Below, one piece after another: positions 55,255 to 64,000 of a DNA stretch of 64,000 bases. Every line of letters starts with the position of its first letter. Positions within the stretch are counted from its first letter, which is position 1. Below the pieces are notes generated by a model, which saw only the letters and a list, made by a program, of their open reading frames with translations, made no database searches and had not been told where the DNA came from. Where the stretch lies: the NCBI GenBank assembly GCA_013368315.1, contig JAACJM010000206.1, forward strand, positions 80,506 through 144,505. Reading direction: 5' to 3'. The position numbers and the translations under genes were made by a program. Source of the DNA: Tetrapyrgos nigripes (taxonomy: Eukaryota; Basidiomycota; Agaricomycetes; Agaricales; Campanellaceae).

Positions 55255-55622
55255 TGTTAAGCAGGCATGGTACGGCTTGTACACTACTAAACGCAGTGGC
55301 AACTACGCTACTTACCTGTGGATAGAGATTAGCTTATAAGGCTAGTTAGAGGCTTGTAGAGCGATGTGGGTTAAGTGTAAAACTTGTTATTAGGAGGACT
55401 ATCTACCAGTCCTTATATACCTTTTAGGAGGTACAAATACATGTAAACTAATACTAGAGTAACAATAAGATTCTATTGTACTGGATAGAACAATGCTGGT
55501 TTCGTACACTATTGTAGTACTACACTTTATTGTCTATATAATCTTATTGTTCTATATATAACTACTACTATTGTTCTACATAGAATACGTTGATGGCTGC
55601 AACTGAATGCGCCAATTCAACA
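55255..55622 (-). repeat. 3' LTR of copia B
   Basis: Minus-strand ends TGTTGAATTGG and CTGCTTAACA. It carries small insertions relative to the other LTR, for example TTGTAG near 55512. Confidence 0.9.
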
Positions 55623-55728
55623 CTCCCCCTTGCTAAGCAGCACAGTAGTGCGCGTAAGCATAGGTAGGCGCTGTAAGCAGCCATGGAAGGAAGGGATCCA
55701 GTGCCTCGACGTTTTCGATGCAATTTCT

Positions 55729-58488
55729 TCAATTATAAAACTGAAGTCCTAATTGTTTCCTGAACTTCTCAAACTTTACTCGATCAAGAGCTTTAGTGAG
55801 TAGATCTGCAGGGTTATTACTTCCTTCAATGAAAAATAACTTGACTGTCTCGTCGATGACTTTTTCTCGAACAAAATGATATCGAATATCAATGTGTTTC
55901 GTTCGCTTATCCGTGACAGGGTTTGATGCAATAAAAATTGATCCCTGATTGTCACCGTAAATTGGAATAGCGTGAAGTGGATATTCAATTTCACTGAGAA
56001 GAGTCTTGAACCAACAGACTTGTCGACTGCAGTCACTAAGTGCCATGTATTCAGCTTCAGTCGAAGATAGAGCAACTGTCTTTTGTTGTCTAGACGTCCA
56101 GCTAAATGGTGCTTGGGCTAATTGTAGAAAGAAGCCAGTTTGAGATTTGCGAGTTCCAGGATCTGATCCCCAATCAGAGTCTGTGTAGGCTGATAAGCCT
56201 TCTCCCCCTCGACCGTTGTACACAAGAGCATATTTTCTAGTGCCAACGAGATAACGGCAAATGTCTTTCGCCCTATTGTAGTGTTCTTGTGAGGGGTTTG
56301 CAGCAAATTGCGCAAGTTTTGTAACAGCAAAGGAAATATCAGGACGTGTTCCTAACATTAAGTAGAGTAAGGATCCGATTATCTCCTGATAACTTTGACG
56401 AAGAGTATAGTTGACAGGAGTGTCATTTGGAAGAGGGAGAGGGTGATAATTGCCAGGTAATGGGGTAGCAGAAGCTTTCGCATTTTGCATTCCATAAGTT
56501 TCTAGGATTTTATCCAGATAAGCGCACTGGTCTAAAGAGATCTTGCTGCCTTTTCTGGTAATTCTCATCCTAAGGAATTCTTTGGCATCGCCTAGATCCC
56601 TACATTCCCATCTCTTCATAAAGTCTCCTTTGAGTCGTAAGACTAAGGTTTTGTTAGCTCCACAGAATAGAGCGTCATCCACATAGACTACAGCAATGAC
56701 GATAGAATTTTCAATAAGATTTTTGTTGGCGTCATAGCGTTTGTGAATGAAGATTCCGGCGTCAGAAATGATTCGTTTAAAACCAAGTTCCGCCATGGAC
56801 TTATCAAGACTTTTCCACCACGCAAGTCCTGCTTGTTTGAGTCCGTAAAGAGCACGAAGAAGCCGGACGACTTTATGCTCTTGTCCTTTTACTTTAAAAG
56901 CTTCCGGTTGTTCCATATAGATTTCTTCATCGAGTAAGCCATATAAATAGGCTGATCGGACATCGACACCGGACACGTGCCAGCCCTTAAGTGCAGCTAA
57001 AGCGAAGATTAAGCGCACAGTCTCGAATCGAACAACAGGTGAATATATTTGATCAAAGTCTATGCCTTTGACCTGTGAAAAACCTTTTGCAACGAGTCTT
57101 GCCTTTTTACGACCATCAGTTTTGATGTCGAAGACCCATCGGTTTTTGATAACTTTCCTATCTTTAGGTCTTTCGACCAATTCATAGGTGTCGCGCTTGC
57201 AAAGAGCCTCTAGTTCTTCGCGGCAAGCGACTTTCCATTCCTCTTGCTCAGCTATAGGTAAGCGAGCAATATCTTTGAATGTCCATTCGTGAATATTACG
57301 AACATTCGGTTGATTCCCATCATTCTTCGAAGTAACTTTCTGAATAAGCAAGTGGGAATCGATTTCTCCAGGAGCAATTGCCTGCATAAGCAAGAAATTT
57401 ATAGATACTCCCCCTTCACGGCATGGTTCTGCCATTTCTTCTGATTCAGGGCGTGCAGAGTCATCACTCTCGGCTTGCTGCTCCCCCTGGGGTGCGCTTC
57501 CGGATGCAGAACTAGGTCCGGGAACCTGTTGCTCTGCAGCTTGCTGACGTCGGTTTTCTCTCTGAGCGTCTCTCTCTGCTTTAGCTTTTGCTTCCGCTCT
57601 TTTATCAGCTGCGATTTGAGGTTCAAGATCGCGTTCAACTTCTACAGGGTGTTTATCCCCGTATCGTTTAGGTACAGTACCAGTACGCTCGCTTCGACGT
57701 GTTGGTTCTGTTGGTGGCCGTCTTTGTCTAGGAGCTCTGGGCTTTCGAGGTGCCTGAGGAGGTGGTGTCTCCACTGGCGGCGGTGTCACCGTTCTTCTAG
57801 GCTCAGAGTCACTATCCGGGGACGAAGGCGGTGGATCCTGTTCAGGTTCGTCGTCACGAAGTTGATCAGGTCTCCTTGTTGAAGGGATGCGAGGAGGACG
57901 ATGATGAAAATCTTCATCATCATCGTCAGGGATTTGTGGTAGAGGAGTGTCATCGTCGTGCGATGACTCGATAGGTAGTTGTTTTGAATTACGAGATTGA
58001 GTTTTACATCGAGGAAAGAAGTCTTCCTCAAACACGGCTTGCGGGGATGTAAATTCCGCATTGTTTGTACGCATGAAAAGATTTCCACGTTCTCCTGGTG
58101 CTACACCAAGATATGTCATGAGTTCTGACTTGGAAGCGAGTTTGTTCTTTCGAGTTTCCTCGGGTTTAAAGACATAAGCTCCACAGCCAAAAACTCGTAG
58201 ATGATCGATACGTGGTTTTTCCTTTTCAAGCATTTCAAATGGAGTTATCCATTTGTGTCGTTGTAAGGGAGTACGTCGATAGACATACAATCCATGACGG
58301 ACAGCATATTCCCACCACGATTCAGCTAGACATGCTAACTTCATCATTGCCAGTGACTTATCCATTAGAGTGCGTAATAAAGCGTTCCGCTCGACCATTT
58401 TGTTGATGAATGTATGGTGCACTGTTAAGGATTTTAACACCTTTTTCGAGTAACATTTCTCGGTAGGTGCCTTTGATGAATTCACCAC
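55729..58488 (-). CDS. Copia B Pol: integrase C-terminal part, reverse transcriptase, RNase H (919 codons)
   Basis: The frame starts inside the integrase after a frameshift (HHTFINKMVERNALL replaces part of the catalytic-Glu region), with WWEYAVRHGLYVYRRTP following. A Pro/Glu/Arg-rich linker spans about 57450-57950. The reverse transcriptase begins near 57250 (WVFDIKTDGRKKARLVAKGF) and has YVDDALFCG near 56685. RNase H contains YTDSDWGSD near 56175 and TKHIDIRYHFV near 55900. This segment is open to its stop at 55729. It resembles the common fungal copia lineage and is distinct from family A, which has HVDD. Confidence 0.85.
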   Translation of the reverse strand: MVNSSKAPTEKCYSKKVLKSLTVHHTFINKMVERNALLRTLMDKSLAMMKLACLAESWWEYAVRHGLYVYRRTPLQRHKWITPFEMLEKEKPRIDHLRVFGCGAYVFKPEETRKNKLASKSELMTYLGVAPGERGNLFMRTNNAEFTSPQAVFEEDFFPRCKTQSRNSKQLPIESSHDDDTPLPQIPDDDDEDFHHRPPRIPSTRRPDQLRDDEPEQDPPPSSPDSDSEPRRTVTPPPVETPPPQAPRKPRAPRQRRPPTEPTRRSERTGTVPKRYGDKHPVEVERDLEPQIAADKRAEAKAKAERDAQRENRRQQAAEQQVPGPSSASGSAPQGEQQAESDDSARPESEEMAEPCREGGVSINFLLMQAIAPGEIDSHLLIQKVTSKNDGNQPNVRNIHEWTFKDIARLPIAEQEEWKVACREELEALCKRDTYELVERPKDRKVIKNRWVFDIKTDGRKKARLVAKGFSQVKGIDFDQIYSPVVRFETVRLIFALAALKGWHVSGVDVRSAYLYGLLDEEIYMEQPEAFKVKGQEHKVVRLLRALYGLKQAGLAWWKSLDKSMAELGFKRIISDAGIFIHKRYDANKNLIENSIVIAVVYVDDALFCGANKTLVLRLKGDFMKRWECRDLGDAKEFLRMRITRKGSKISLDQCAYLDKILETYGMQNAKASATPLPGNYHPLPLPNDTPVNYTLRQSYQEIIGSLLYLMLGTRPDISFAVTKLAQFAANPSQEHYNRAKDICRYLVGTRKYALVYNGRGGEGLSAYTDSDWGSDPGTRKSQTGFFLQLAQAPFSWTSRQQKTVALSSTEAEYMALSDCSRQVCWFKTLLSEIEYPLHAIPIYGDNQGSIFIASNPVTDKRTKHIDIRYHFVREKVIDETVKLFFIEGSNNPADLLTKALDRVKFEKFRKQLGLQFYN

Positions 58489-59555
58489 CCATATCAGACA
58501 TCCATTGTTCGACTTTCGTCTTATATTGAGTTTCTACCATCGCAAGGAACTGGCGAGTGGCAGTCAGTGGTTGTTTTTTGTCTTTAAGAAAACGTATCCA
58601 AGCATCTGAAGTGTAATCATCAAAGAAGACGATTATATACTTGTACTTGTGGTAGGATATCGTGGGGTATTCATGTAAATCCGTATGGATAATTTGGAAA
58701 GGACGAGTAGCTCGTCGTTCGTTAGGAGGGTAAGCCTGTCTGGGAGTTTTGCCTTCAAGACAGCCTTTGCACAAAGGAAGTTCCTTCGGAATAATGAATT
58801 CAGGAGTGCCAAGGGTGTGTTGTCAGACATGTTTTAGAACATCACGAGAGGGATGCCCTATACGACGATGTAAAATCTTGTAGTTGATAAGATAAATCAA
58901 AAGATTGGCTTTAGAAGCGACAATCTTCGATTTGTGTGGAAGATAGTATAGCGTTTCTTCCGGTATACGCTTTGAGAAAGTCAAGAATGTTGTATTTCTC
59001 GAAATGGTGATATGATCGGAGTTACCGCGCATAAACATGTTGTCATTTAAGAATTGGCCAACAGATAAGAGTCGTTGATTTAGATCAGGAATGTAATAGA
59101 CCGGATATAATTTCATAACTCTTTTACGTTGAGAGATCAGGACTGTTCCAGATGCACGAATCTTCGTGAATCCATTGGCAGTTTTCACTGGAATTGGTTT
59201 TATTATAACTCAATTCAACAAAGTCATTGATGTCGAACGTAAAATGCGCTGATGCTCCAGAATCAAGTAACCATCCATCACTGAAGTGGATTTTGACAGT
59301 ATCAGATCTCTTTTTCTTACACTTCTGGCATAGTGAGAACAGAGTGCCACAGGCACATAAATATTTATTGTTGCCGCCAGGGCTAGTGTACAGATCATTA
59401 TAAATAAAAGGGGTAGTCAAACCCAGAGGAGCGGTATGTAATAAATATATACATGAAGAACCTGCTTCCAAATTACGAGCTGCTGGGAAAAGCGCATCAG
59501 TACTTTTATTCATAAGATCTAAATTGAGATCTGACCTGAGATAACCGTTGTCCAA
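58358..59555 (-). pseudogene. Copia B protease and integrase core, frameshifted
   Basis: Three overlapping minus-strand pieces carry the protease motif LDSGASAHFT (near 59260), a gag-pre-integrase region with ILHRRIGHPSRDVL (near 58860) and the integrase core with HTDLHEYP, DDYTSDAWIRFL and MSDMGGEFIKG. The Glu region QNGRAERF appears near 58390 just before the frame is lost. At least three frameshifts or stops separate the pieces, so no active integrase is made from this copy. Confidence 0.75.
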
Positions 59556-59589
59556 ACCGGAGGGTTCGGAGTCTAAGGACCATCCATAA

Positions 59590-61700
59590 TTATTTGCAGC
59601 ATTGGTGGTAACGACGGGGGTAGAAGGTCATGGACTTGGAATTCTGTACGATGCGGTGTCCTCTACGGGTGACGTAGGAAGACTCATCTTGCCGATCGAT
59701 GGCGGAGTCGACATGTACTCGAGGTCGCTGGTTTCGGATAGGCTTGGAGACATGCTCTGGAGTTCTGGCATTGAACTCGGAGTTGGCGCCCTGGAGGGTA
59801 GTTCCATCCCTCCTAGTCCGATTGTTGCGTCTCGCTGCCAGTCGATTAGCTCGTCGTACCTTCCATCCTCGTTTTGGAGATGAGGAGTCAGCCATTCCCA
59901 TCCCGTTGAAGTCGTGCCAGGTGTTGGGCTTGCAACACGGCTGGATGGCAAGGATTGAGTGGTCATGCCATTGGGAGGTGCAGGCTGTGAGCCACTTGGC
60001 CTCTCGCCTGCGGACTGTAGCAAGTCGTTGGACAAGAGAAAGAGTGCCACTCGTTCCCCGTTGGGGCAACGGTGTTCAGCGCTGCTCTGAGTGGTTCCCC
60101 ATAGAAGTGGAGGGGATCCTCAGGATTCTGGAACCTTTCCCCAAGGTGCATTGCGCATTCCATCATCTCGGCAGCAGGATCTGCGGCAATCCGGTCGATA
60201 AGTGGAACAGGTGTCCGGATGTCCTGAGAAACCTTTGCACCTGACTCCGTCGTTGTGGAGCCAAACACACTTCCGAGTTCCGAAGTGTTCACCAGAGTGT
60301 CCTCATTCCAACTGGCATCTTCTCCTTGAGCGCATGCCATATCGGCATCTGAACCGGTCTGAGTTTCGGGATATTCACCGTTCCAACCATTCCAGTTGCC
60401 AGCATCACCCCAACCATCAGAAGATGATTGAAGGTTGTCCCAATAGATGCGTTCCGTGAGAGTGCGTTTAGAACGGGGAGCAGGGGTAAGTGGAGTGAAG
60501 GAAGGATCGAATGAGACATGACAACATCTTCAAGAGTAGCAACAGTCTCACCAGATGGTCTAGCGCCAATATCGCGTGCAAGGTTGATAGCCCTTTTGGT
60601 ACCTGTGAAGAAGGCGTCAAAAGGCTTTTTCCGTTTCCATGAAGAATGGCTTACGGGTATCAACTGCAGCGGGCGTGTCGACGACGGTGACTGTGTGCAT
60701 CATGGGAGACATATCACCATGAGCGAGATGTGCTTGGCCTTGTCTCTTGGCCTGTTCAGACTTCCAGCTCGACCTCCACGACGGAAATTGGCTTTTCCTT
60801 TGCCCTTTCCCTTGCCCTTTTCCCTTGTTGTTTCCATTAGAGCCGCTGGCTCCGTTAGCGCCGCTGCTGCTGCCACTAGGGCGCTGCTGCTGCTGCTGTT
60901 GGAAACTAGGGTTACCGTCCTTTCGCTTGACAGCTGAAAGACGGTTGGCTGTGGGCTTTCCCTTTCAAAACTCCTTGGCGAGATTCCCAGACATTGATAA
61001 TCTCACTCTGAAGTTCATACGTTGATTATGAAGAGTTGAGATGGTCTGTTGAGTATTCTGGGTGATGATATATCATATCTGGAGGAGTTTGGAAATGATG
61101 AACATAACGATGAGGAAGTTGGGATTTTGGTCATGGAAACGTGGTGAGAGGTATCGTCGTAGGAACCGGCGACTAACCCTATCGAAGTGCATGCGAATAA
61201 GTTCGATGCAGCACCAGGATGAGCGTCGTTGGGAATGGTGATGGAGGTGGCACGTTTAAATCGTGTAGATTGCGGAACACCAGGTTTCCCATAGGTTCTT
61301 GAGAGTGGCCCAAAGTTTCTTGGCACTTGTAATCCAATGTCTTCTGACGAAGAGGAGAGAGACGAAGTCTGATAGACCCCATGGCCTTATCGTTCTTCTC
61401 ATCCCAGTCAGCCTGTTTCTTTTGAGCCGCCGTGATAGCCTCAGCTTGAGCCGCCGCGTCTTCAGCAGATAGAGGGAAGCGGTACTCACTTCGGCATCAT
61501 CGGGGCGATCAGTGCTAAGGACAGAACTAAGTCCAGTAGCCTGCAACCAGGAGAGAAGGATGTCAGCCCAGATGTTGAAATCAACAGGCGAAGACGGGGA
61601 CAGTAGTCATCAGGACGTTGGAGACATCTTTGATAATATCTGGGGAAGTCAACTGTCAGCATTTATCCATATGCAGAATAAGAAGGCAGCATTAAATGCG
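59590..61700 (-). pseudogene. Copia B Gag, frameshifted
   Basis: Short minus-strand pieces near 61600-61150 resemble the UBN2-type gag (LQATGLSSVL, a Trp-Asp-Glu-Lys-containing segment and MGSIRLRLS). A Gly/Ser/Gln-rich region (about 60930-60750) and long hydrophilic pieces follow to 59590. No frame runs through, and no clear CCHC knuckle is found. Assignment rests on position between the primer-binding site and the protease. Confidence 0.5.
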
Positions 61701-61925
61701 CCATGCGAAAGTGAAAAGAGGCAGCGATGAACGCGCCATGACAGTGACTACTCCCCTAGATTGTCAACAACTGCAGCTGGACATAAGTCCTGCGCTGTTG
61801 GACATATCGTCAAGCCATGAAAGGCGACGCAGGCTGCCACAAGGGCGCCACAGGCAGCCATGAAGGCGCCATCCAGGTAGTATGCGAAGTCTATGGTTTG
61901 CAGCCATTGAAGGCGCTCCCAAGGG

Positions 61926-61943
61926 CCTTCGGGGCCCATAACC
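61926..61943 (-). promoter_or_regulatory. Primer-binding site of copia B
   Basis: On the minus strand GGTTATGGGCCCCGAAGG begins at the base after the LTR, the same first 14 bases as in copia A although the LTRs are unrelated. Complementary to the initiator tRNA-Met anticodon stem-loop. Confidence 0.75.
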
Positions 61944-62305
61944 TGTTAAGCAGGCATGGTACGGCTTGTACACTACTAAACGCAGTGGCAACTACGCTAC
62001 TTACCTGGGGATAAGATAGCTTGTAGGCTAGTTAGAGGCTTGTTAGAGCGATGTGGGTTAAGTATGAAACTTGTTATTTGGAGGACTATCTACAGTCCTT
62101 ATATACCTTTTAGGAGGTACAAATACATGTAAACTAATACTAGAGTAACAATAAGATTCTATTGTACTGGATAGAACAATGCTGGTTTCGTACACTTTAG
62201 TACTACACTTTATTGTCTATATAATCTTATTGTTCTATATATAACTACTACTATTGTTCTACATAGAATACGTTGATGGCTGCAACTGAATGCGCCAATT
62301 CAACA
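61944..62305 (-). repeat. 5' LTR of copia B
   Basis: 362 bp, TGTTGAATTGG...CTTAACA on the minus strand. It is followed on the plus strand by GGTAC and the resumed host exon. Confidence 0.9.
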
Positions 62306-62527
62306 GGTACTGCCCAATATAAAGAGAGCCTCCAACGACTTCAAGTTTGGAATGACAGTGGAGCCTGGTACTTTCCCCAACCTCTTAGTACCACTTGCCC
62401 TCCTTCTTACATCGCCCACAATATCGGCTGGTCCGATATCCATATCCTAATACACCTACGTCCCAAGCTCTTCATCTAATAACGAACAAACCTTTCACGA
62501 CAAACAAGCTACACACGCATAAGCACA

Positions 62528-63600
62528 ATGCGTCTAACATCCCTCAGAGTCACTCCAGTTTATCCCATTCGTTCTTACCACTTTGGCTTTTGCCTTGGTC
62601 GAGGTACAGGTACAAGCAGCACCTGTCTCTCAAGTGACAGCGCTAGCTAGTACGGCTACGTTAACCACCACCACCACCACTGGCACAACGCCAACGACAA
62701 GGGGAACCTCAACCTCAACCTCAAACGAATCTCCACTCGCAGATATCGAGGGACTGGGCTATGGCCCCGACCATGCCCATGCCCTTGCTCGTGCCGTCGA
62801 CACCAGTACCCATAGTACCCATAACCAAGTACTAGAACCCAGGCTCAGGCTCGCGGTGTTCTCGCTTTTGGTAGAACCAAAACCTCTACGTCTTTGTCTA
62901 CCTCTACAAGATCAACGAGGATGACCGCGACAACGGCACCGCCTGGCCTAAGCCTTACTCGTGCCCGTCCCATTGGCGAACTCGTAACCACGAAAACGAA
63001 AACGAAAACGGGAACGAGTAGTAGTACTGGTTTTGCAATGGCACCGCCTGGCCTAAGCCTTACTCGTGCCAGTCCCATTGGTGAACTTGTAACGACGAAA
63101 ACGAAAACGGGAACGGGAGCGGAACTGGTATATGGAATAAAGTGACGAGTGCTGTGAGGGGACATAAGACGACGTCGACGTCGACGCTGACTGGAGGTAT
63201 GGGTATGGGTGTGGTGTTTAGCTGACGGGTGGATTTGGTGGTACTGTTGATGGTTTGTGGTGGTGAAATGGTAACGGACCCCAAGATGGGGATGGAAGGT
63301 ACTGGTTCGGGAGGAGGAGGGTTCCGGGGAGAAGATGAAATGGGAGGTGAGACGGCTATGGGTATGGCAGTGGAATGGGAGGTGAAAAGGGAGGTGAAAT
63401 GTGAGACGGGTATGGGTATGGTTGGGCTATGGGCGATGGAATGGGAGACGAAGACAAAATGGACCCTGGCCATTCTAGCTCTACCAATAGTTCTGGTTCT
63501 GGTGGTCACTATCATTGGCTTTGCAGGTCACTCCGAGTCCGAGTCTGGTCACTCTCCAGTAGTGGGCCAATGGCTCGGGTAGCGAAGAGGATGAAGGGCT
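62528..63600 (+). pseudogene. Possible decayed Ser/Thr-rich membrane protein gene
   Basis: An ATG at 62528 is followed, after one frame change, by a signal-peptide-like stretch (FVLTTLAFALVEVQVQAAP, about 62570-62625). Thr/Ser-rich codons (62640-62740) come next. Near 63465-63530 a membrane helix WTLAILALPIVLVLVVTIIG appears in another frame, with a short tail. The order resembles the Ser/Thr-rich protein at 16.2-17.6 kb, but several frame changes are needed and the middle is repetitive. It could be an intron-containing gene that I cannot resolve. Confidence 0.3.
62935..63110 (+). repeat. Tandem duplication with 105-bp period
   Basis: The phrase from GGCACCGCCTGGCCTAAGCC to ACGAAAACGAAAACG occurs at 62935 and again at 63040 with four or so differences. 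Confidence 0.7.
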
Positions 63601-64000
63601 CGGGAGAGAACGTCACGGTGGAGTTACTGTTGAAGTTTGTAACATGGGGAATTTGATGCGTCGGAGACAGATATCAATATCGATACAGAGGAGGGTGATA
63701 CGGATGTAGATGGAAGTGCTGAAGCCACGGTGGTATGGACCCGGAGGGTTCTGGTGCGAAGGACGACTCCGACTCCGACTCCTTGCCTGGGGGTAAAGTG
63801 GATGCAAGGGGGTTCGGATACTGTGGACCGGTACACTCCGGGGTCGGTCGGTTGGAGGTCCGCAGGCCACTAAAATATTTTGATGCGTAATATTTTTGGG
63901 CTTCGTAGACGTTGAGAAGAGCAGGATAGTGTGTATAAAATAATTTTACATCCCTTTCTGATAGTTTGAGCAACAAAGATGAAGTAAAGAAGCTATCATA
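63601..64000. other. Window end, no supported gene
   Basis: A minus-strand frame covers 63976-63613 without an ATG and without recognisable features. It may be an exon of a gene beyond the window. Confidence 0.35.

Larger units (their letters stand above)
55255..62305 (-). mobile_element. Ty1/copia LTR retrotransposon, second family (B), degraded coding region
   Basis: LTRs at 55255-55622 (368 bp) and 61944-62305 (362 bp) are closely similar and differ in sequence from the copia A LTRs. The primer-binding site is the same as in family A. A purine tract AAGGGGGAG (minus strand) adjoins the 3' LTR. Domain order gag, protease, integrase, reverse transcriptase, RNase H is kept, but gag and the integrase are broken by frameshifts. 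Flanks show GGTAC on both sides, but on the left five extra bases (ATTGC) separate it from the LTR. Confidence 0.93.
53698..62479 (+). pseudogene. Many-exon unknown gene, interrupted by a copia B element
   Basis: The ATG at 53698 (MSNYRQESPLTDVEG) starts at least ten very short exons with GT-AG introns. They encode Ser/Pro-rich and basic segments (for example VRKKSKSKKR, a nuclear-localisation-like stretch, and RRSTRLRLAEDSK). A last left-side exon near 55085 gives LPPVINRIFKSRLQARFLRPFYSELAARKPAD. Across the copia element the frame resumes at about 62311 with AQYKESLQRLQVWNDSGAWYF and ends at 62479. Joining GGTACATTGC (left flank) to TGCCC (right flank) restores an in-frame EYIAAQYKESLQ. The family is unknown; an intrinsically disordered nuclear protein with a small C-terminal folded part is the best description. 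Confidence 0.55.

Noticed and set aside
62845..63165. Minus-strand frame with Val/Phe-rich repeats as a membrane protein
   Set aside because: It is the reverse reading of the 105-bp tandem duplication; hydrophobicity comes from ACGAAAACG runs.
1..64000. CRISPR array, phage or bacterial operon
   Set aside because: No regularly spaced repeats with unique spacers; spliceosomal introns and LTR elements show a fungal nuclear genome.

Overview
The window looks like a gene-poor, transposon-rich stretch of a basidiomycete nuclear genome, most likely Agaricomycotina. The evidence is many short GT-AG introns of about 50-70 bp, a DUF6534-type membrane protein, a DUF6698-type protein, a Plavaka-type (CACTA-like) transposase, a DIRS-like tyrosine-recombinase element and a NACHT-WD40 (STAND) gene. 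All assignments come from reading translations by eye; no database search was run.

Layout. 1-5.4 kb holds decayed elements: a Lys-rich gene fragment, a decayed DIRS-like retroelement (RNase H plus tyrosine recombinase), a pair of perfect hairpins and a Plavaka-like C-terminal remnant. 5.9-8.5 kb is an intron-rich MFS transporter on the minus strand. 9.4-13.7 kb is a DUF6534-type gene whose last intron contains a 3.3 kb copia element with an internal deletion. 16.2-17.6 kb is a Ser/Thr-rich single-pass membrane protein. 19.3-20.9 kb is low-complexity repeat. 21.0-21.6 kb is a fragment of an Arb1-like ABC-F ATPase. 23.65-28.2 kb is a NACHT STAND gene with 12 almost identical WD40 repeats. 31.6-36.7 kb is a full-length copia element of the same family as the one at 9.5 kb, with an open 1488-codon gag-pol. 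37.8-39.4 kb is a Tc1-like element with 210 bp inverted repeats. 45.0-50.9 kb is a two-gene Plavaka-type element sitting in an intron of a carboxylesterase remnant. 51.6-52.8 kb is an unknown minus-strand gene. 53.7-62.5 kb is a many-exon unknown gene split by a third, different copia element (7.05 kb). 62.5-64 kb is low-complexity, possibly a decayed Ser/Thr-rich membrane protein gene.

Themes. (1) Three host genes can be rejoined across their transposon insertions, and in two cases the insertion lies inside an intron. (2) All three copia elements carry the same primer-binding site directly after the LTR. It is complementary to the anticodon stem-loop of initiator tRNA-Met, which points to half-tRNA priming as described for Drosophila copia. 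(3) The STAND gene is interrupted only by three single-base gains in homopolymers, which may be assembly errors rather than real damage. (4) The least familiar assembly is the divergent DUF6698 plus Plavaka transposase pair between short inverted ends with GATCAG-rich subterminal repeats and a tRNA-like segment.
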